In this document: one piece after another, positions 1 through 11,270 of the stretch
Layout of the letters: each line of letters opens with the position of its first letter
Position numbering within the stretch: position 1 is the stretch's first letter
Origin: Avena insularis
Taxonomy: Eukaryota > Streptophyta > Magnoliopsida > Poales > Poaceae
Length of the DNA: 64,000 nucleotides
NCBI GenBank assembly: GCA_023614405.1
Contig: CM042689.1
Span: forward strand, 310,721,132 to 310,785,131
Direction of reading: 5' to 3'
Notes under the pieces: generated by a model
What the model was told of the DNA's origin: nothing
Database searches by the model: none
What the model saw: the letters and a program-made list of their open reading frames with translations, nothing else
Translations under genes and position numbers: made by a program

Positions 1-1276
1 GCCAGCCTTTTCTCTTTTACCATTGTGCTCCCTAGTCACTGTATCCTCAGCGCGATGTCGACAACAATAATAGTGGTTATTATTAATTCAAGAAATGAAA
101 TATCCAATAATTTTACAAAATATTTTTACAAAAGTTCAAAAGCCCCAAAGGATGCCATATTTTACTCTTCTTTCCATTTGTGAAATATCTTAGCAATTTG
201 TTCACTTATCCTTACCTAAAATGTCTTATATTAGTGAGAAGTAATAGACACATGGTAGGAGCTTTGTGATACTTTTGAATAAAGTACATGTCCGTCTTCA
301 ACAAATCAGAATACTAAGGGCAATTAAGAATTATCACGAGTCCTCTTTGTTTTGACACGTCTTCCTCTATGCATCTTGCTTCTACATGGGCCGAAATATC
401 TAGCCATGCCCAAGTGGGGCCGGGCAGCCAAGCGTTGCTCTGTCGTTGAACAAAACAGTTGCAGAAACCAAACCGACGCCCTCGCCGGTCTCAATCCTAG
501 GTACATACAGTATACATCAGGCCTTAAAGTCCGAATTTTCCTAAATTCGCCTCGTAATCTGACTGTCGAATCCCCACTCTCTCTCTTTTTCTTTCCCTGG
601 CGTCCGCAGCTTGTGCTGAGCTGCTTCGTGGAGCTCCTCGACCATGCAGTGACGGGTTTGGACTGCCATCACCTTGTGCGCCTATGTCAGGACCACAGTG
701 TCGACCCAGAGAGGAGGAACTCCACGCCTCGGCTCATCTTTCTTCCCTGAAATCCCGAGTTCCTCTTTCTACCTCAAAATTTCTTCCAAATCTGTCTTTA
801 AATTCGTCGATAAATCCAGTAATTCTTCAAATTCGAAGCCCAAATCCACCAATCTATCTATTCCTCAACCGTTTTTCGCTTGTATCTTTGTATTACTACT
901 TGAGAGTTCGAGATCTGATGAAGGCCAAGAGTTGAGTACTTCCGTGAAGTACACATGGAAGCAAAATCGTGGGACAATGAGGGCCAGTTGTGCAACTTCT
1001 TGGTGGGCTGAGACGGAGGCGCTCGCCTGCCACCTGCTGCACAACCTCGCTGGTGGCCGTCAAACTTTGACATATGCAAACAACAACCGGCGGATAAAGA
1101 CCATCACGGTTAGCTAACATAATAATAGAGGCTAAAAATGTATTTTTAGCGAATAGAAATATATTTGACTAATCTACCTCAAGGAAAATTAGTAGATAGA
1201 TAGATAAATAGATATGCATTAGTGTTTAGTTGAATTTGGCATTGGTAGACGGATCAACTTTTTTTTTGACAATCAA
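1..1276. other. Unassigned sequence, no gene recognised
   Basis: I see no recognisable protein family or RNA gene. Overlapping open frames of 60-147 codons lie between 324 and 1120 on both strands, but they contradict each other and show no family motif. The segment from about 560 to 950 is C/T-rich and resembles a leader, so a diverged promoter and 5' exon is possible. A short tetranucleotide run (tagata-like) lies near 1190-1217. Confidence 0.4.
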
Positions 1277-1278
1277 TA

Positions 1279-1531
1279 CTCCCTTCATCCCAAGGCTTAT
1301 GACATATAACCTTTTGAAAATTCAAGCCATGTAAAGTTTGACCAAACTTTTAGAAAACACTATCAAGAACTATTATATTATATAGATACCATGTGAAAAT
1401 ATGTTTCATGATATATGAAAGATTATTGATTATATATTGTAAATATTAATATTGTTCTCTAAAAACTTGGTCAAACTTTAGATAATTTGACTTTTGAAAA
1501 AAGTTATATGCCTTAAGCCTTGGGACGGAGG
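1279..1531. mobile_element. Stowaway-type MITE, 253 bp
   Basis: The element starts CTCCCTTCATCCCAAGGC and ends with the near-perfect reverse complement, GCCTTGGGACGGAGG, so it has terminal inverted repeats of the Stowaway (Tc1/mariner) type. A TA dinucleotide flanks it on each side (1277-1278 and 1532-1533), matching the TA target duplication of this superfamily. The interior is AT-rich, has no coding capacity and can fold into a long hairpin. Confidence 0.9.
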
Positions 1532-1533
1532 TA

Positions 1534-3076
1534 ACACCATGATATATTCATAGTAGCATATAGTACATGGTAGAGATAGATAAGCTGTCTCTAGTGCTTA
1601 CAAAATAAAGTCTAAAATAAACTAGTAAAATGTCGAGGTCTTTAAACTCTTTTTTTAAGGCACCATCTTAAACTTTTTCGAAGACAACCAAAAATCAAAC
1701 CACGTGTAAATATCAACGAGGATTTTTTTATAATTTTAATTTGAGATGCAGTGCCAAAGTCACGTGCACGCGCACAACTTTTAGAGTAATCAATCAACAT
1801 TGGTAAGAGTATCAACACCAGTATTCCAGTCAAAAGTAACCGAACAGCATGATCGATGTCGCTGGTGAACCGATAGTATGAACCACCATTGTCGATGATG
1901 TAGCAGCTGGGACAAATATCGCGAGGATAATCCTCGCGGCAACCATAAAAAAACTCTAAAATCAACTTGGTGAAGTAAGATTTGAAAGATCGTACTTATA
2001 AAACTATAATCTTATAACACTGCCATTGACGCCGAGAATAAGATCGCGTCGTCGAACGAAAGTCCGAAAATCACTTATTATAGACGTTGTCATCTTATGC
2101 CAAAAAAAATAACTACTAAAACTCTAATCTAATCTCTTAAAACGGTAATTTTACTAAAAACTCTATACATATATTAGGTTCTTCACCCCTCTTGACGCCG
2201 GCGAGGCCGGCCGGAGAAATAGGAATCGATCTATGGAAGAGGCGGAGGAGAGGTGGCGACTAGGTTAGGAGGTGGCAGCTGAGAGGAAACCGATCTATGA
2301 AGAAGACTTGAGAAGAAATAGACGGATCACTTGGCTACTCGTTGTTGTTGAAAGACCGGGCAGCAGTCGGTTTCGGGTGTTCCCGACGTGTACTTTAGTT
2401 CGGACCTCAAGTCAAAAACATTGTCCCTCGGAGAGCACGGCGAGGAAGACGAGGCAACCAAGAGAAAGCGCCCCCTGTCTGCAACCTGTCGGCCAGTCCG
2501 CCACAGCTTCCTTCCGACTATGCGTTGCCTTGTGCGGTAGCATCATTGCCAATTTGGCATGTGCCAGCCTGCCTGCCAGGCAACACCGTAAAATCTGTAT
2601 CTGTATATTCAGGATGTTCACATAGTGCCACGACTCACGCCGCGTTGCGGAATTCTGTGGAATCGCCGGCATTTTGTTCCTTCTTCTGAACTCTTAACCA
2701 GCTGCGCGACGGAATTACGTACGCCCGCCTCGCCCACGGTTTTGTCACGGTAAAAGCACCCCCACAGCATTTTTTGACAAAATTTGGACCAAACTTTGGC
2801 CGGACGAAACACGTTTTCAGTCTGGAAATACACACTCGCGTTCCCGGTCCAAGTTTTCGGGACGTCCGTTTTTATCCAAATTCGGCTCAAATTCGTCCAG
2901 ATTTAGACATAGTCGGCATAATATGAATACAGAACATTTTTTAGTCTAGTTTGACATACATTTGACCATAGTTCGGCGAAATTTTAAACATAGTTCAGCG
3001 TAAATGTAAACATAGTTCGTCCTGCAGTGAAAATACAACATCTTTCGGCCAAATTTGCCCAGTTCATGCTCGGCAT
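1534..3076. other. Unassigned sequence, partly transposon flank
   Basis: No gene is recognised. An ORF on the minus strand (1642-1965) and one on the plus strand (2272-2625) lack family motifs and are probably chance frames. From about 2780 the sequence has repeated phrases such as 'catagttcggcg' that resemble the flank of the Harbinger-like remnant to its right, so its left part probably belongs to that element. No left terminal inverted repeat was found. Confidence 0.35.
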
Positions 3077-3453
3077 CTACGTGTTGCCCCTCCGTATCCA
3101 TATATGCTCAATAAGATCATCCTGCAGCTGTTGATGCACCGCTGGATCTCGGATCTCCTGACGCATGGCGATGAAGGCAACCCAGGTTGGAGGTACCTGC
3201 TGATCAGGCTCGGCAAGAGGGCCCTGTCTGTAGTATGCCTCGTTCTGCTCGAGCAAACTCACTGGATCCTTCCTCTCATCCTCAATGATCATATTGTGCA
3301 AGACCACACATCATGCTCTGCATCTTCGACGACATCGGCGTTCTCCTCCTCCAGCAGTACGACGAGTGTCTGCTCGTCGTCGGAGTCTATGGCCGAACCG
3401 GCCAAATGCTGAACACTTGGCGGCGTGGTGGTGGGAGCTCGCAGCGAAGCCAT
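3077..3453 (-). pseudogene. Internally deleted PIF/Harbinger (HARBI1-like) transposase
   Basis: Two pieces of one transposase are joined. The ATG at 3453 opens an acidic N-terminal frame of about 54 residues (containing DSDDEQTLVVLLEEENADVV) that stops with TGA at 3291-3289. In another frame, 3307-3077 gives the C-terminal end of a plant Harbinger nuclease: VLHNMIIEDER near the start and LQDDLIEHIW at the end, both typical of HARBI1/ALP1-like DDE proteins. The central catalytic region is absent, so this is a non-autonomous deletion derivative that cannot encode a transposase. The right end of the element may be near 3800-3816, where the sequence reads gtggagatgttctaa. Family assignment is from remembered motifs. 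Confidence 0.65.
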
Positions 3454-3992
3454 GCTACGGCAAAGTTCGGGCGGCGGAATGGGCGGCGGAGTGGACGGCG
3501 AGTACGGCGAGCATATCTAGATGCGTGGGCATGTCTCGGCGTGGAGGAGCTTCACCGGCGAAGTCATGGCGACAGAGGAGTGGGGAAAAAATGAGACTGT
3601 CTCGCCGACAGAACTGGCCCGCGCCCGTTTTCACTGCGTCCGGCGTTTTCAGGGCGTTCCCGGAATCCTAGGTATGGTCTGAAAAGCCCGGACCAAAGTT
3701 CGCCCGAATCCAAACAAAAGAGGTTCCTGAGAACACGACCGAGCCGAATTTCGGCGTCCAAACCTATTTTCAATGTCCGGATTAGAGTCCTAAAAAGCCG
3801 AGTGGAGATGTTCTAAGCATCGCGCCGCCCATTGTCACCGTCATAACCCTGCGTGGCTGCACCATTTTGTGCTCATGTTTGGCCGGTAAACACAAAGATT
3901 CGAAAGCGACAATTATAAATTTCTAGGACGTGGTCATACGATGCCGCTTCCTCATGCCGTCCATTTCTTAATTCGAAATGTGCTTTCTTGGA
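3454..3992. other. Right flank of Harbinger remnant and short unassigned spacer
   Basis: GC-rich sequence to about 3560 precedes the transposase start codon and is probably its leader. From 3640 to 3816 the text (repeated 'cggacc', 'gccgaattt') mirrors phrases left of the transposase at 2800-2900, as expected for the two subterminal regions of one element. Nothing else is recognised up to 3992. Confidence 0.35.
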
Positions 3993-4389
3993 GCATCTCT
4001 AAACGCTAAAACAGTGCGCGTTAAAACTGGTTTGCAATGTCGTTTTTATTTAAAACGTGCACGGGCGCACGACACTCCACCAGACACTGCAAACTGCCGC
4101 ATGCAAAATAGTGTTCCACCGAACACTGCAAAATATAGAGCGCACGATAGCACAAACAGCAAAGACACATATAGACAGAAAAATAAAGATCAACATGCAC
4201 CAAAAAAAGAACAAACAAATATTAGAAATCATAGGTTTATACTACAACGAACACACACCAGTTCGTAAACGTTGGTGCTGATCGATGGTAGCAACGAAGT
4301 TAGACTACCTAACTTCATTACTACCACCGACCATCTTCCATGTTGCGAACTAGAAATCAGCATGTTGCCACTCGTCGAGGACGATATCG

Positions 4390-4838
4390 GCGCCAATGAA
4401 AAAAGGTCGAGCCAACGCGGGTCATCGTCGGGCTGGCCTCCTGCGCGAGGATGAAGGCGCGCGCGCCTCGCCGCCTTTCGGTCCTCCCGACACTTCGGCA
4501 GAAGGCGACCTCGGCGGCGACATCCTCCGGGAAGGTCTGCGCCCACAGAAGGCGGTGTCGCTCCTCGGTCTCGGCAATCATCAGGCAGCGCTGCTAGGCG
4601 CGGTGGCGACGATGCTCCTCCTCGGTGATGAGGAACGGCAGAGGCGCGAGCATCTCTACCTGCTCGCGCATGTAGATGTCCTAGAAGTTGAGGGTGTGGC
4701 ACGTGGCCTCGTGCGCCTCTCGGTAGTTCCAAGCCCGATGCGCTAGTCGGTGAAATGGATCTCTACGTAGAAGGTCCCCTAGGGGCACGCGCCAACGCCG
4801 ATGTAGCTAGAGGAGTTTCCGTGGAGGCACAACGACAT
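4390..4838 (-). pseudogene. AP2/ERF-like domain pseudogene
   Basis: Reading from the ATG at 4838, the protein text contains SSYIGVGACP, then GTFYVEIHFTD and RIGLGTYREAHEA, the skeleton of an AP2/ERF DNA-binding domain (RGVR...GTFYAEIR...RLGLGTY..AHEAA). Stop codons follow ACP, FTD and LNF, and part of the domain appears deleted. Downstream text (ITEEEHRRHR, IAETEERHRLLWAQTFPEDV) resembles the charged helical tail of a cereal-expanded AP2-like protein family often found inside transposons. The reading frame then shifts near 4480. It cannot make a functional transcription factor. The ERF-like assignment rests on motif recognition only. Confidence 0.55.
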
Positions 4839-4949
4839 CTCGTCGGTAGGGAGTCTGCGTGGCGCGCGTAGGTGAAGCGGCGGCAAAGGCTGCGTGGCGT
4901 GCAGAGAAGGGGAGGAAGTTTCAGAGGCGGTTGAAGTGCACACGCTCGC

Positions 4950-5184
4950 TAGCGCGAGCGCAATATATGGCGGTCGAGATTGTGCAAAATGGCGCAGCTG
5001 GCAGTACTTCCGCGTCGCAGAGTGCGCGCGCCGATTAAGGAAGGGTCGGGGAATCAAGCACAAGGATGTCTTCCTCCTCACCGGTTGGCACCTCAATCGG
5101 GACCGTGTCCCGGTGCCGCCCGTGCCCAAGAAGGACAAAGGGCTGGAGGAGGAGATCGGTCGCCAGATCAGCAACCTCCTGTAG
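4950..5184 (+). pseudogene. Unidentified coding fragment
   Basis: An open frame ends in the text VFLLTGWHLNRDRVPVPPVP followed by KKDKGLEEEIGRQISNLL and a stop. It looks like real coding sequence (a 'TGxHLNrDxVPVPPVP' block I associate with anonymous cereal proteins spread by transposons), but I cannot name a function. It lies divergently beside the AP2 remnant in the same transposon fragment and is truncated at its 5' end. Confidence 0.3.
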
Positions 5185-5209
5185 GCCATACGGTGGGAGA
5201 GGGGTTACC

Positions 5210-5971
5210 TGATACGTCCAATTTGCATCACCATTCTATATTATAATTTGTCTCTATTCATTGATATATTTCATATTAAGAGGTGATACTTATGTCTTTT
5301 CATCTGTTTTTTGCATATTGGATGATTCTTGGAGGATGAACTGCCGGAATCAGGATTCTGATGGAAAAAAGCGGTGTTTTGATGCAATTTCGTGAAGATC
5401 AGAAAAATACCAGAAAAACTACAAAAAATCCTATTTTCCCAGAAGACGAAGAATGATAGAAGGGGAGGCAGAGTTGGGCCACAGGGGCCCACACCCCCTA
5501 GGCGTGGGCCACCCTAGGCCGCGCCTACAGGGGGTGAGGCCCACCTGGCCCACCTCTGGCTCCGCCCTCTCGCCTATATCTTCTTCTCGAAGCCCTAATA
5601 CACGGGGAGTGACCATAGAAAGATTCCGCCGCCTCTACGGGGCAGAAAACACCGAGAGAGAAAGAGCTCTCCGGCAGACAGATTTCTGCTGGGAAAATTC
5701 CTTCCCGATAAGGGGAGATCGTCGCCATCAACACCATCATTAACCTAGACTTCATTGGGATCATCATCATCATCCACACCATCATCTCCACCAGCACCAT
5801 CATCACCACTCCATCCCGCTGTAACAATTGTGTTGAATCTTGCATAGTTCTTAGGAGAAACTTTCCTGGTGTTGATTACTATTATAGTTGATGCTTGTGA
5901 GTGGAACCATTGAATTATTGTTTATGTTCAGATTGTTATCCATTATCATATCATCTCTGATCTTAATCCAT
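5210..5971. mobile_element. Truncated LTR, TGATACGTCC type
   Basis: The sequence starts TGATACGTCCAATTTGCATC, a characteristic 5' LTR start of abundant Triticeae retrotransposons. It contains a TATA-like 'cgcctatatc' at about 5570 followed by a purine-rich leader, a promoter layout typical of LTRs. No PBS, PPT or coding domain is attached. It is cut at 5971 by a second LTR. Confidence 0.6.
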
Positions 5972-7056
5972 TGATATGTCGGAAACGTATCTATAATTTT
6001 TGATGTTCCATGCTTGTTTAGTATCTACTTTGATTTGCTTTGTCTACACTTTGAGGTGTTTTATGTTTTCTGGTACTAACCTATTAACAAGATGCCACAT
6101 CGACAGTTGCCGGCTTTCTTCTGTTTTTGGTTCCAGAAAGGCAGAAAATCAATATTCTTGGAATTGGACGGGACAAAAGCCAAAGTCAATATTTTACCGT
6201 GGGGAACATGGAGCCAGAAGACGAGACAGAGGAGGGCCTCGAGGGGGCCACACTCCCTGGCCGCACGAGTAGTCCCACCCCGCACCTAGGGGGTGCAGCC
6301 GCCTCAGGCACCCCCTCGGCCTCCCTCTTCTCCTATAAGAAGCTCCCGATGCCCAAACCCTAAACACCCGATCAATATTCCACGAAACCGTCTGTAGCCG
6401 TCGCCACCATCGTCTCTAGATCGGGAGGGGGGTCTAAAGCTCTTCCCGGCACCCTGCCAGAGGGGAGATAATCCCGGAGGCCTTCTTCTTCATCATGTCA
6501 ACCTCCGGTATGAAGCGTGAGTAGTTCCACCTTGGACAACGGGTCCATGTAGTAGCTAGATGGTTGTATCTCCTCCTTTGTGCTTTCATGTCTAGATCTT
6601 GTGAGCTCCGTTCATGATCAAGATCTCATCTATTTGTAATCATGCATGTTGTGTTTGCGGGGATCCAATGGATATTGAGATTACTATGTTAGATTGATTA
6701 ATGGTTTTGTCTTATTGATTCTATCATGTCTGTGTTGTTTGTGATCTTGCATGCTCTCCGTTGTTAGTAGCTATCTTGGCCAAGCAGTTGCTAGTGACTC
6801 CAAGAGGGGATATTTATGCTCGATAGTGGGTTCATGCCTCTATTTACCAAGGGAAGTGACAGAAATCTCTTCGGTGATAGATGTGTTGTTGCCACTAGGG
6901 AGAAAACAACGGTCTCTTGTTCATGGAACAAGTGGATTGTTTACCTTACACACTTTGCTTAAAGCAGTTGTCTGTTGCTTGCAACTTAACAATGGAGGGG
7001 GTTCGGATGATAACCCAAAGGTGGACTTCTAGTCATAGATGCATTTGGATGGCGGT
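5972..7056. mobile_element. Second LTR, truncated, inserted in the first
   Basis: It starts TGATATGTCGGAAACGTATC, the widespread 'aaacgtatctataatttttgatg' LTR start of wheat retrotransposons. A promoter-like 'ctcctataagaagctccc' lies near 6330, followed by a leader with 'gaagcgtgagtagttccacc', another phrase typical of these LTRs. The right edge coincides with the start of the Maximus 3' LTR at 7057, so it is probably truncated by that insertion. Confidence 0.6.
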
Positions 7057-8482
7057 TGAAAGGATCGTATGGGCACCTAGAGGGGGGGGGGGGTGAATAG
7101 ATGCTACTTCAAATTTTCTTCTTTTTCAAATTAGGGTTTGACAAGAAAGGTAAATTCTCTAGATTATGCAACTAAGGTGAATTTACCTATATGTCAAACA
7201 AGCATTAACTAGCACAACACAAAGCAAGAACAAGTAAGTAAAATGCGGTAAATGATAGAAGTAACCAAAGTGGTGGACGCGAAGACACAAGGATTTGTTT
7301 CCCGTAGTTCCTTCCTTTTGAGGGGAAGTACGTCTACGTTTGGAGAGGGGGTGGTTTCAAACCACCAACGCCACGAGATACCTCCCTTGTTCTCCGATGA
7401 ATCTCACCCCAAGGGGATCGATTCACCTTCCACTATATCGGCAACCTTCGAGGTGGAAGCCGACACCTTTACAACAAGTTCGGGGCACACATCCACAACT
7501 TAATTGGAGGCTCCCAAATACAAGCAAGATGTCAAAACAATCAAAGACAAGCTTGTAAGAACCAAATCTAGAACTAGAGTTTCCAAAGAAACACTAGAGC
7601 AAGGAGGCCTCAAGTGAATGAGGGGGAAATGAAGATCTCTCTTGGTGAAGCAATAGATCAAGGGCTCCTCATTCGATTCTCCAAAGATCAATGACTTTGG
7701 ATGGTTGAGTGAAGAGATATTGGCGATTTGGTGGCTCAAATGGAGGTGGTGTTCTTGAGTGAGACGAGCAACTTTCCCAAGGTAGGTGGAAGGTGCATTT
7801 ATAGTCCTTGGTGCAAATCTGACCATTGAGCATTTAATGCAGCGGTACTACCAGAACTCCATGCGGTAGTACCGGAAAACACCGGTACTACCGATCAGGT
7901 ACCGAAGATGCCCCATATAGGCAAACCAGCCCTAGACTCCCATGATACCAGAGTGTGGTGCTACCGCAAAGCGGTACTACCGGCCATGGGGCACAGTACT
8001 ATCGGACTCGTGCGGTAGTACCGCACTTTGGTACCGGGGAGGGCAGTGGCATTTGGCAAACATGCCAAAACCTTCTGTCGTGTTAGGTACTAAATAGCGG
8101 TACTACCGCTTTTTGGTACCGGTGAAGACAGAGGCGTTTGGTGAACTCACCCACACCTTCTGTCTTGACCGGTATCAAAATGTGGTACTACCGCTTTTTC
8201 GGTACCTAATGTGACAGAAGGTTTTGGGCAGTTCGCCCAAACCCACTGCCTGGTCCAGTAGCAATCTCCGGTACTGCCGGTCCTGTGTGGTAGTACCGGA
8301 TGATTTTTCCGGTACTACCGGACATCACAGAGGCAAAATGCACGGTCAGTAGAGGACCCTTTTTGGGAGGAAAGAGCCAAGTTATTTCTTGATAAAACAT
8401 GTGATACACTTGACAAATAATTAATCCGACATGTGTGTTGTTATAAACACCAAAATCACTTAGGATAGGAAATGCTCTTTCA
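7057..8482 (-). repeat. Maximus-type 3' LTR (1,426 bp)
   Basis: Bounded by TG at 7057 and CA at 8481-8482. Its first ~890 bp repeat almost exactly at 23542-24446. Between about 7840 and 8330 it holds about nine copies of the short palindrome CGGTA(C/G)TACCG or its core, an organisation reminiscent of the palindromic repeats described in Sirevirus LTRs. Confidence 0.9.
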
Positions 8483-8498
8483 ATCCCCCCTTTTTGGT
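8483..8498 (-). other. Polypurine tract, one of several
   Basis: On the minus strand the sequence directly before the 3' LTR reads CCAAAAAGGGGGGAT, a polypurine tract used to prime plus-strand DNA in reverse transcription. Further purine runs occur upstream in the element at about 8945-8955 (CAAAGGGGGAGAAG) and 8598-8610, in keeping with the polypurine multiplets known from Sireviruses. Confidence 0.8.
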
Positions 8499-9002
8499 GT
8501 TTGATGACAACACACATTTTGCATGATAATATTGTGATGACTAACAAGGTTTTGCAAAATAGAGATGGGGATCCCCCTAGATAAGTAGAATCAAGCCCCC
8601 TTCTATTTTGCAAACTAACTGGGAGTGTATAACTGCACTTGGAACACATACCTTTGCACAATAAAGTGTGATGAGAGACATATTGACAATGAATAGACAA
8701 TATTTGAATAGACAATATCATCACACATCACATAAGATGGATCCATATGAGGATAATCATAGCACAAACGATGGATCCACAAGATAACCACATAGTCTCA
8801 TAGCACACAAATAGTTAGTACATAAGATCCACACATAATAAGAGGCTAATAGCAAATAAAGTTCACAAGCAAGTAAAGATCAAAGGCAAGAACGAGCGTG
8901 TGACTTTTCCCATGCAAATCCCGCAAGCCTAATTTGCAACTTCTCCCCCTTTGGCATCAAGACGCCAAAAAGGGACAAGAGCAACACTAACGTCCCGAAT
9001 AT
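8499..9002. other. Non-coding segment between third ORF and 3' LTR
   Basis: Untranslated part of the Copia element. It holds extra purine tracts (about 8598-8610 and 8945-8955, minus strand) and an AT-rich stretch with repeated 'cacatcacataag' phrases at 8720-8870. No coding capacity is recognised. Confidence 0.55.
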
Positions 9003-10500
9003 CACGCGTCATCATCATCCGAGGCATCCTCATGAGTTGGTGGAGCACGGAAAGAGGAGGTGGCATCATCATCCCAGTGGCTGTGCTTGGAGATCCATTG
9101 GTCTTCAGGAGTGATGTTGTTCTCGAAGCCCTTGGATACGGTCAATCCTTGAGCTTCCATCAATTCTTTCTAACGAGCATAAGCTTTCTTGGCATAAACA
9201 TGAGCCTCATACATGCGCTTATGATTGTCAACTTGGAAGCAAAACACCTTCTTGAGCTTAGCCTCAAACCTCGTTGCCCATGATGGCTGGGCATGCTTGC
9301 GGCGTGAGACCACAAAATCAGCATCATGGGCATCATCTTCATCACCGGACCCCTCCTCAAGTGGGTTCCCATCCTCATCAACTAGTTGGCCATCCGCATT
9401 GCGAGGTTTAGGATGGGTCTTGATCAATAGATTCTTGTTCCGGTGAGTAACAAGGCTTTGAGAAGAAATGTCTCTGGCAATCGATGGGCACTTGCTAAGG
9501 ATGAGAGCCATTATGTATGGAGAAAAAGGAGGCACCCTCCGAGTGTAGGTAGCACACACCATCTCATTACAAATGACATCCATCACATCAAGAGGTTGGC
9601 CGGAATCACGATGGTGATAAGTGGTGATCATGAGATCCACCATAAACCCATGCATCTCCTCAACATTACCAGCTCGGGGTGCAATGGTCTCATGGAAGAT
9701 ACGGTGCAAAATATCATATGTGGGGAGAAGCCCCTTGATCTTCCTAAAAATGCCATGCCCCCGGATGTATAGTGGAGTAAGGACATCCTTCTTGATGGGA
9801 CGATCATTGTTGTGACAACGGTAACCAACTGGAGTGTCCTTGCCACGGTCCTCATACCCAAGAATCGCCGCAAACTCAGCTAACGTTGCTTGCTTGAAAA
9901 CACCCTCCGTCATCCAGGTGATAGTCCGAGCTTGGTTTTTTGAAAAATGAGCGGTGGAATAAAACTGAGTAATGAACATGGGATCATAGTCTTGCTAGAA
10001 GTGCATAATGGGAAGCAAACCAATGTTGGTGCAGATCTCAAGGGCTCCACCGAAGTAGTTCAAGTGCTTTTTCACATGATTCATCTCAATACACTTCTAA
10101 GGAACCACCAGCTTCTTGTCCTTCATGTGAACATCATGATATACATGCTCTTGGAAGTCTGTGTAAAAAAGGCTATTTTCCCTAGCATGAGAGCGAGCAG
10201 CAACATATGGGTTGATGGACCGCAAGGCATGGAACTCAACCTCAAACAAATCAGTCAACAACTTTGGCTTAGATGGCTCAGAACTCTGACTCTTGCGATG
10301 ACTTGAAGGGGGAGGAGGAGGAGCACTTTGCTTAATACCCCCTCCACGTCGGCCCCGAGTGGATTTTAGCTTCAGACAGTTGCTAGGTTGAGGCATGATC
10401 TCTTCCTCTGTCTCTGACTCGGACTCTAACTCTGACTCATAGTCATCGATTTCATGATGAGCTTTGGACCGTTTGCGTGAACCCCGGGAACCCCCTGCAC
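9003..10500 (-). pseudogene. Third (env-like) ORF of the Sirevirus-type element
   Basis: After RNase H the element carries an extra minus-strand ORF, a trait of Sireviruses often called env-like. The text starts GAGGSRGSRKRSKAHHE directly after a splice-acceptor-like ctttctttcatag (10501-10513), is acidic, then proline/serine-rich, and includes FYSTAHFSKNQARTITWMTE at its centre and an acidic tail (EEGSGDEDDAHDADF). Amber stops at 10099-10097, at about 10001 and after KKAYAR near 9170 break the frame. A possible first exon starts at the ATG at 11013 (MPNRRRRSRNRRR...). No signal peptide or clear transmembrane span is visible, so an envelope role is not supported; function is unknown. Confidence 0.6.
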
Positions 10501-11270
10501 CTATGAAAGAAAGAGGGGGATAGCAGTGGGATAAGGGCACAAGAACCCGAAACGAAAGAAGCTCCACGACAAAATTCAAGTTTAGGGAAAAGTTTGCTGT
10601 CAGTGATGGTCGGTAGTACCAGATATTATAAGCGGTAGTACCGCAAGCAGCGGTAGTACCGGAAAAATTTCCGGTACTACCGGTCATGCGACTACAGCCT
10701 AGATCTGGTAGAATCGATCCATAGATTGGTAGCAAAATTATACAAAACGAGGATTTCATCGGGCAAGTAGTAATATCTGGTAGACTACACATGGTACAAC
10801 CTCAAAAACAACCATTTGACCAAGAATCAAAGTTTCCCTAGATTCAATGGAGAAAACATGGGAGAAGAAGAAGAGGGCGGTAGTATCGGTGTCCATGGTG
10901 GTGGAGATTGAGGAGGAGCCCGCGAGGAGGCCGGATCCGGTGCGGATCCGGTGGAGGGATGAGAGTGAGGGGTTCCGGCGGCGATTCCTACTCCGGCGGC
11001 GGCGGTTAGGCATGGAGACGGGGGAACAATGGGGCACTAAGAGGTGCGCCCCCACGTCTGAACCCTTAACCAGGACGCCGAGCGGTACTACCATTGTGTG
11101 AACGGTAGTACAGCTGAGCGGTACTACCACACATACACCCGGTAGTACCGCTTTCCGGTAGTGCCGCGAAAGCAACCGGTAGTACCACACCTGGGAGGTT
11201 TCCAGAAATCGTCCTGGAAACTGACCCCGACTGGTAGTACCGCTCCCTTTCCCGTGAAGGGAATATTCCC
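10501..11270 (-). other. Putative intron and leader exon region with palindromic repeats
   Basis: Between pol and the third ORF lies a region with the motif CGGTAGTACC or its complement at about 10612, 10634, 10652, 10671 and several times from 11090 to 11240. An arginine-rich frame starting at the ATG at 11013 could be a first exon that splices to the acceptor at 10501-10502. This is inference from sequence signals. Confidence 0.4.

Larger units (their letters stand above)
3993..5209. mobile_element. DNA-transposon fragment carrying captured gene pieces
   Basis: The left edge reads gagcatctctaaacgc, a start common to Harbinger/hAT-type non-autonomous elements of cereals. Inside are a broken AP2/ERF domain on the minus strand and an unrelated coding fragment on the plus strand, arranged divergently around about 4850-4950. 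The right terminus is missing because an LTR fragment starts at 5210. The superfamily is uncertain: no matching right TIR or target duplication can be seen. Confidence 0.35.

Noticed and set aside
352..1117. Overlapping ORFs of 132 and 147 codons
   Set aside because: They overlap in different frames, have no motif and lack splice-consistent partners, so I list the region as unassigned.
9003..10500. Calling the third ORF a true envelope gene
   Set aside because: No signal peptide, transmembrane span or glycoprotein features are visible. 'Env-like' is only the customary label for this ORF position.
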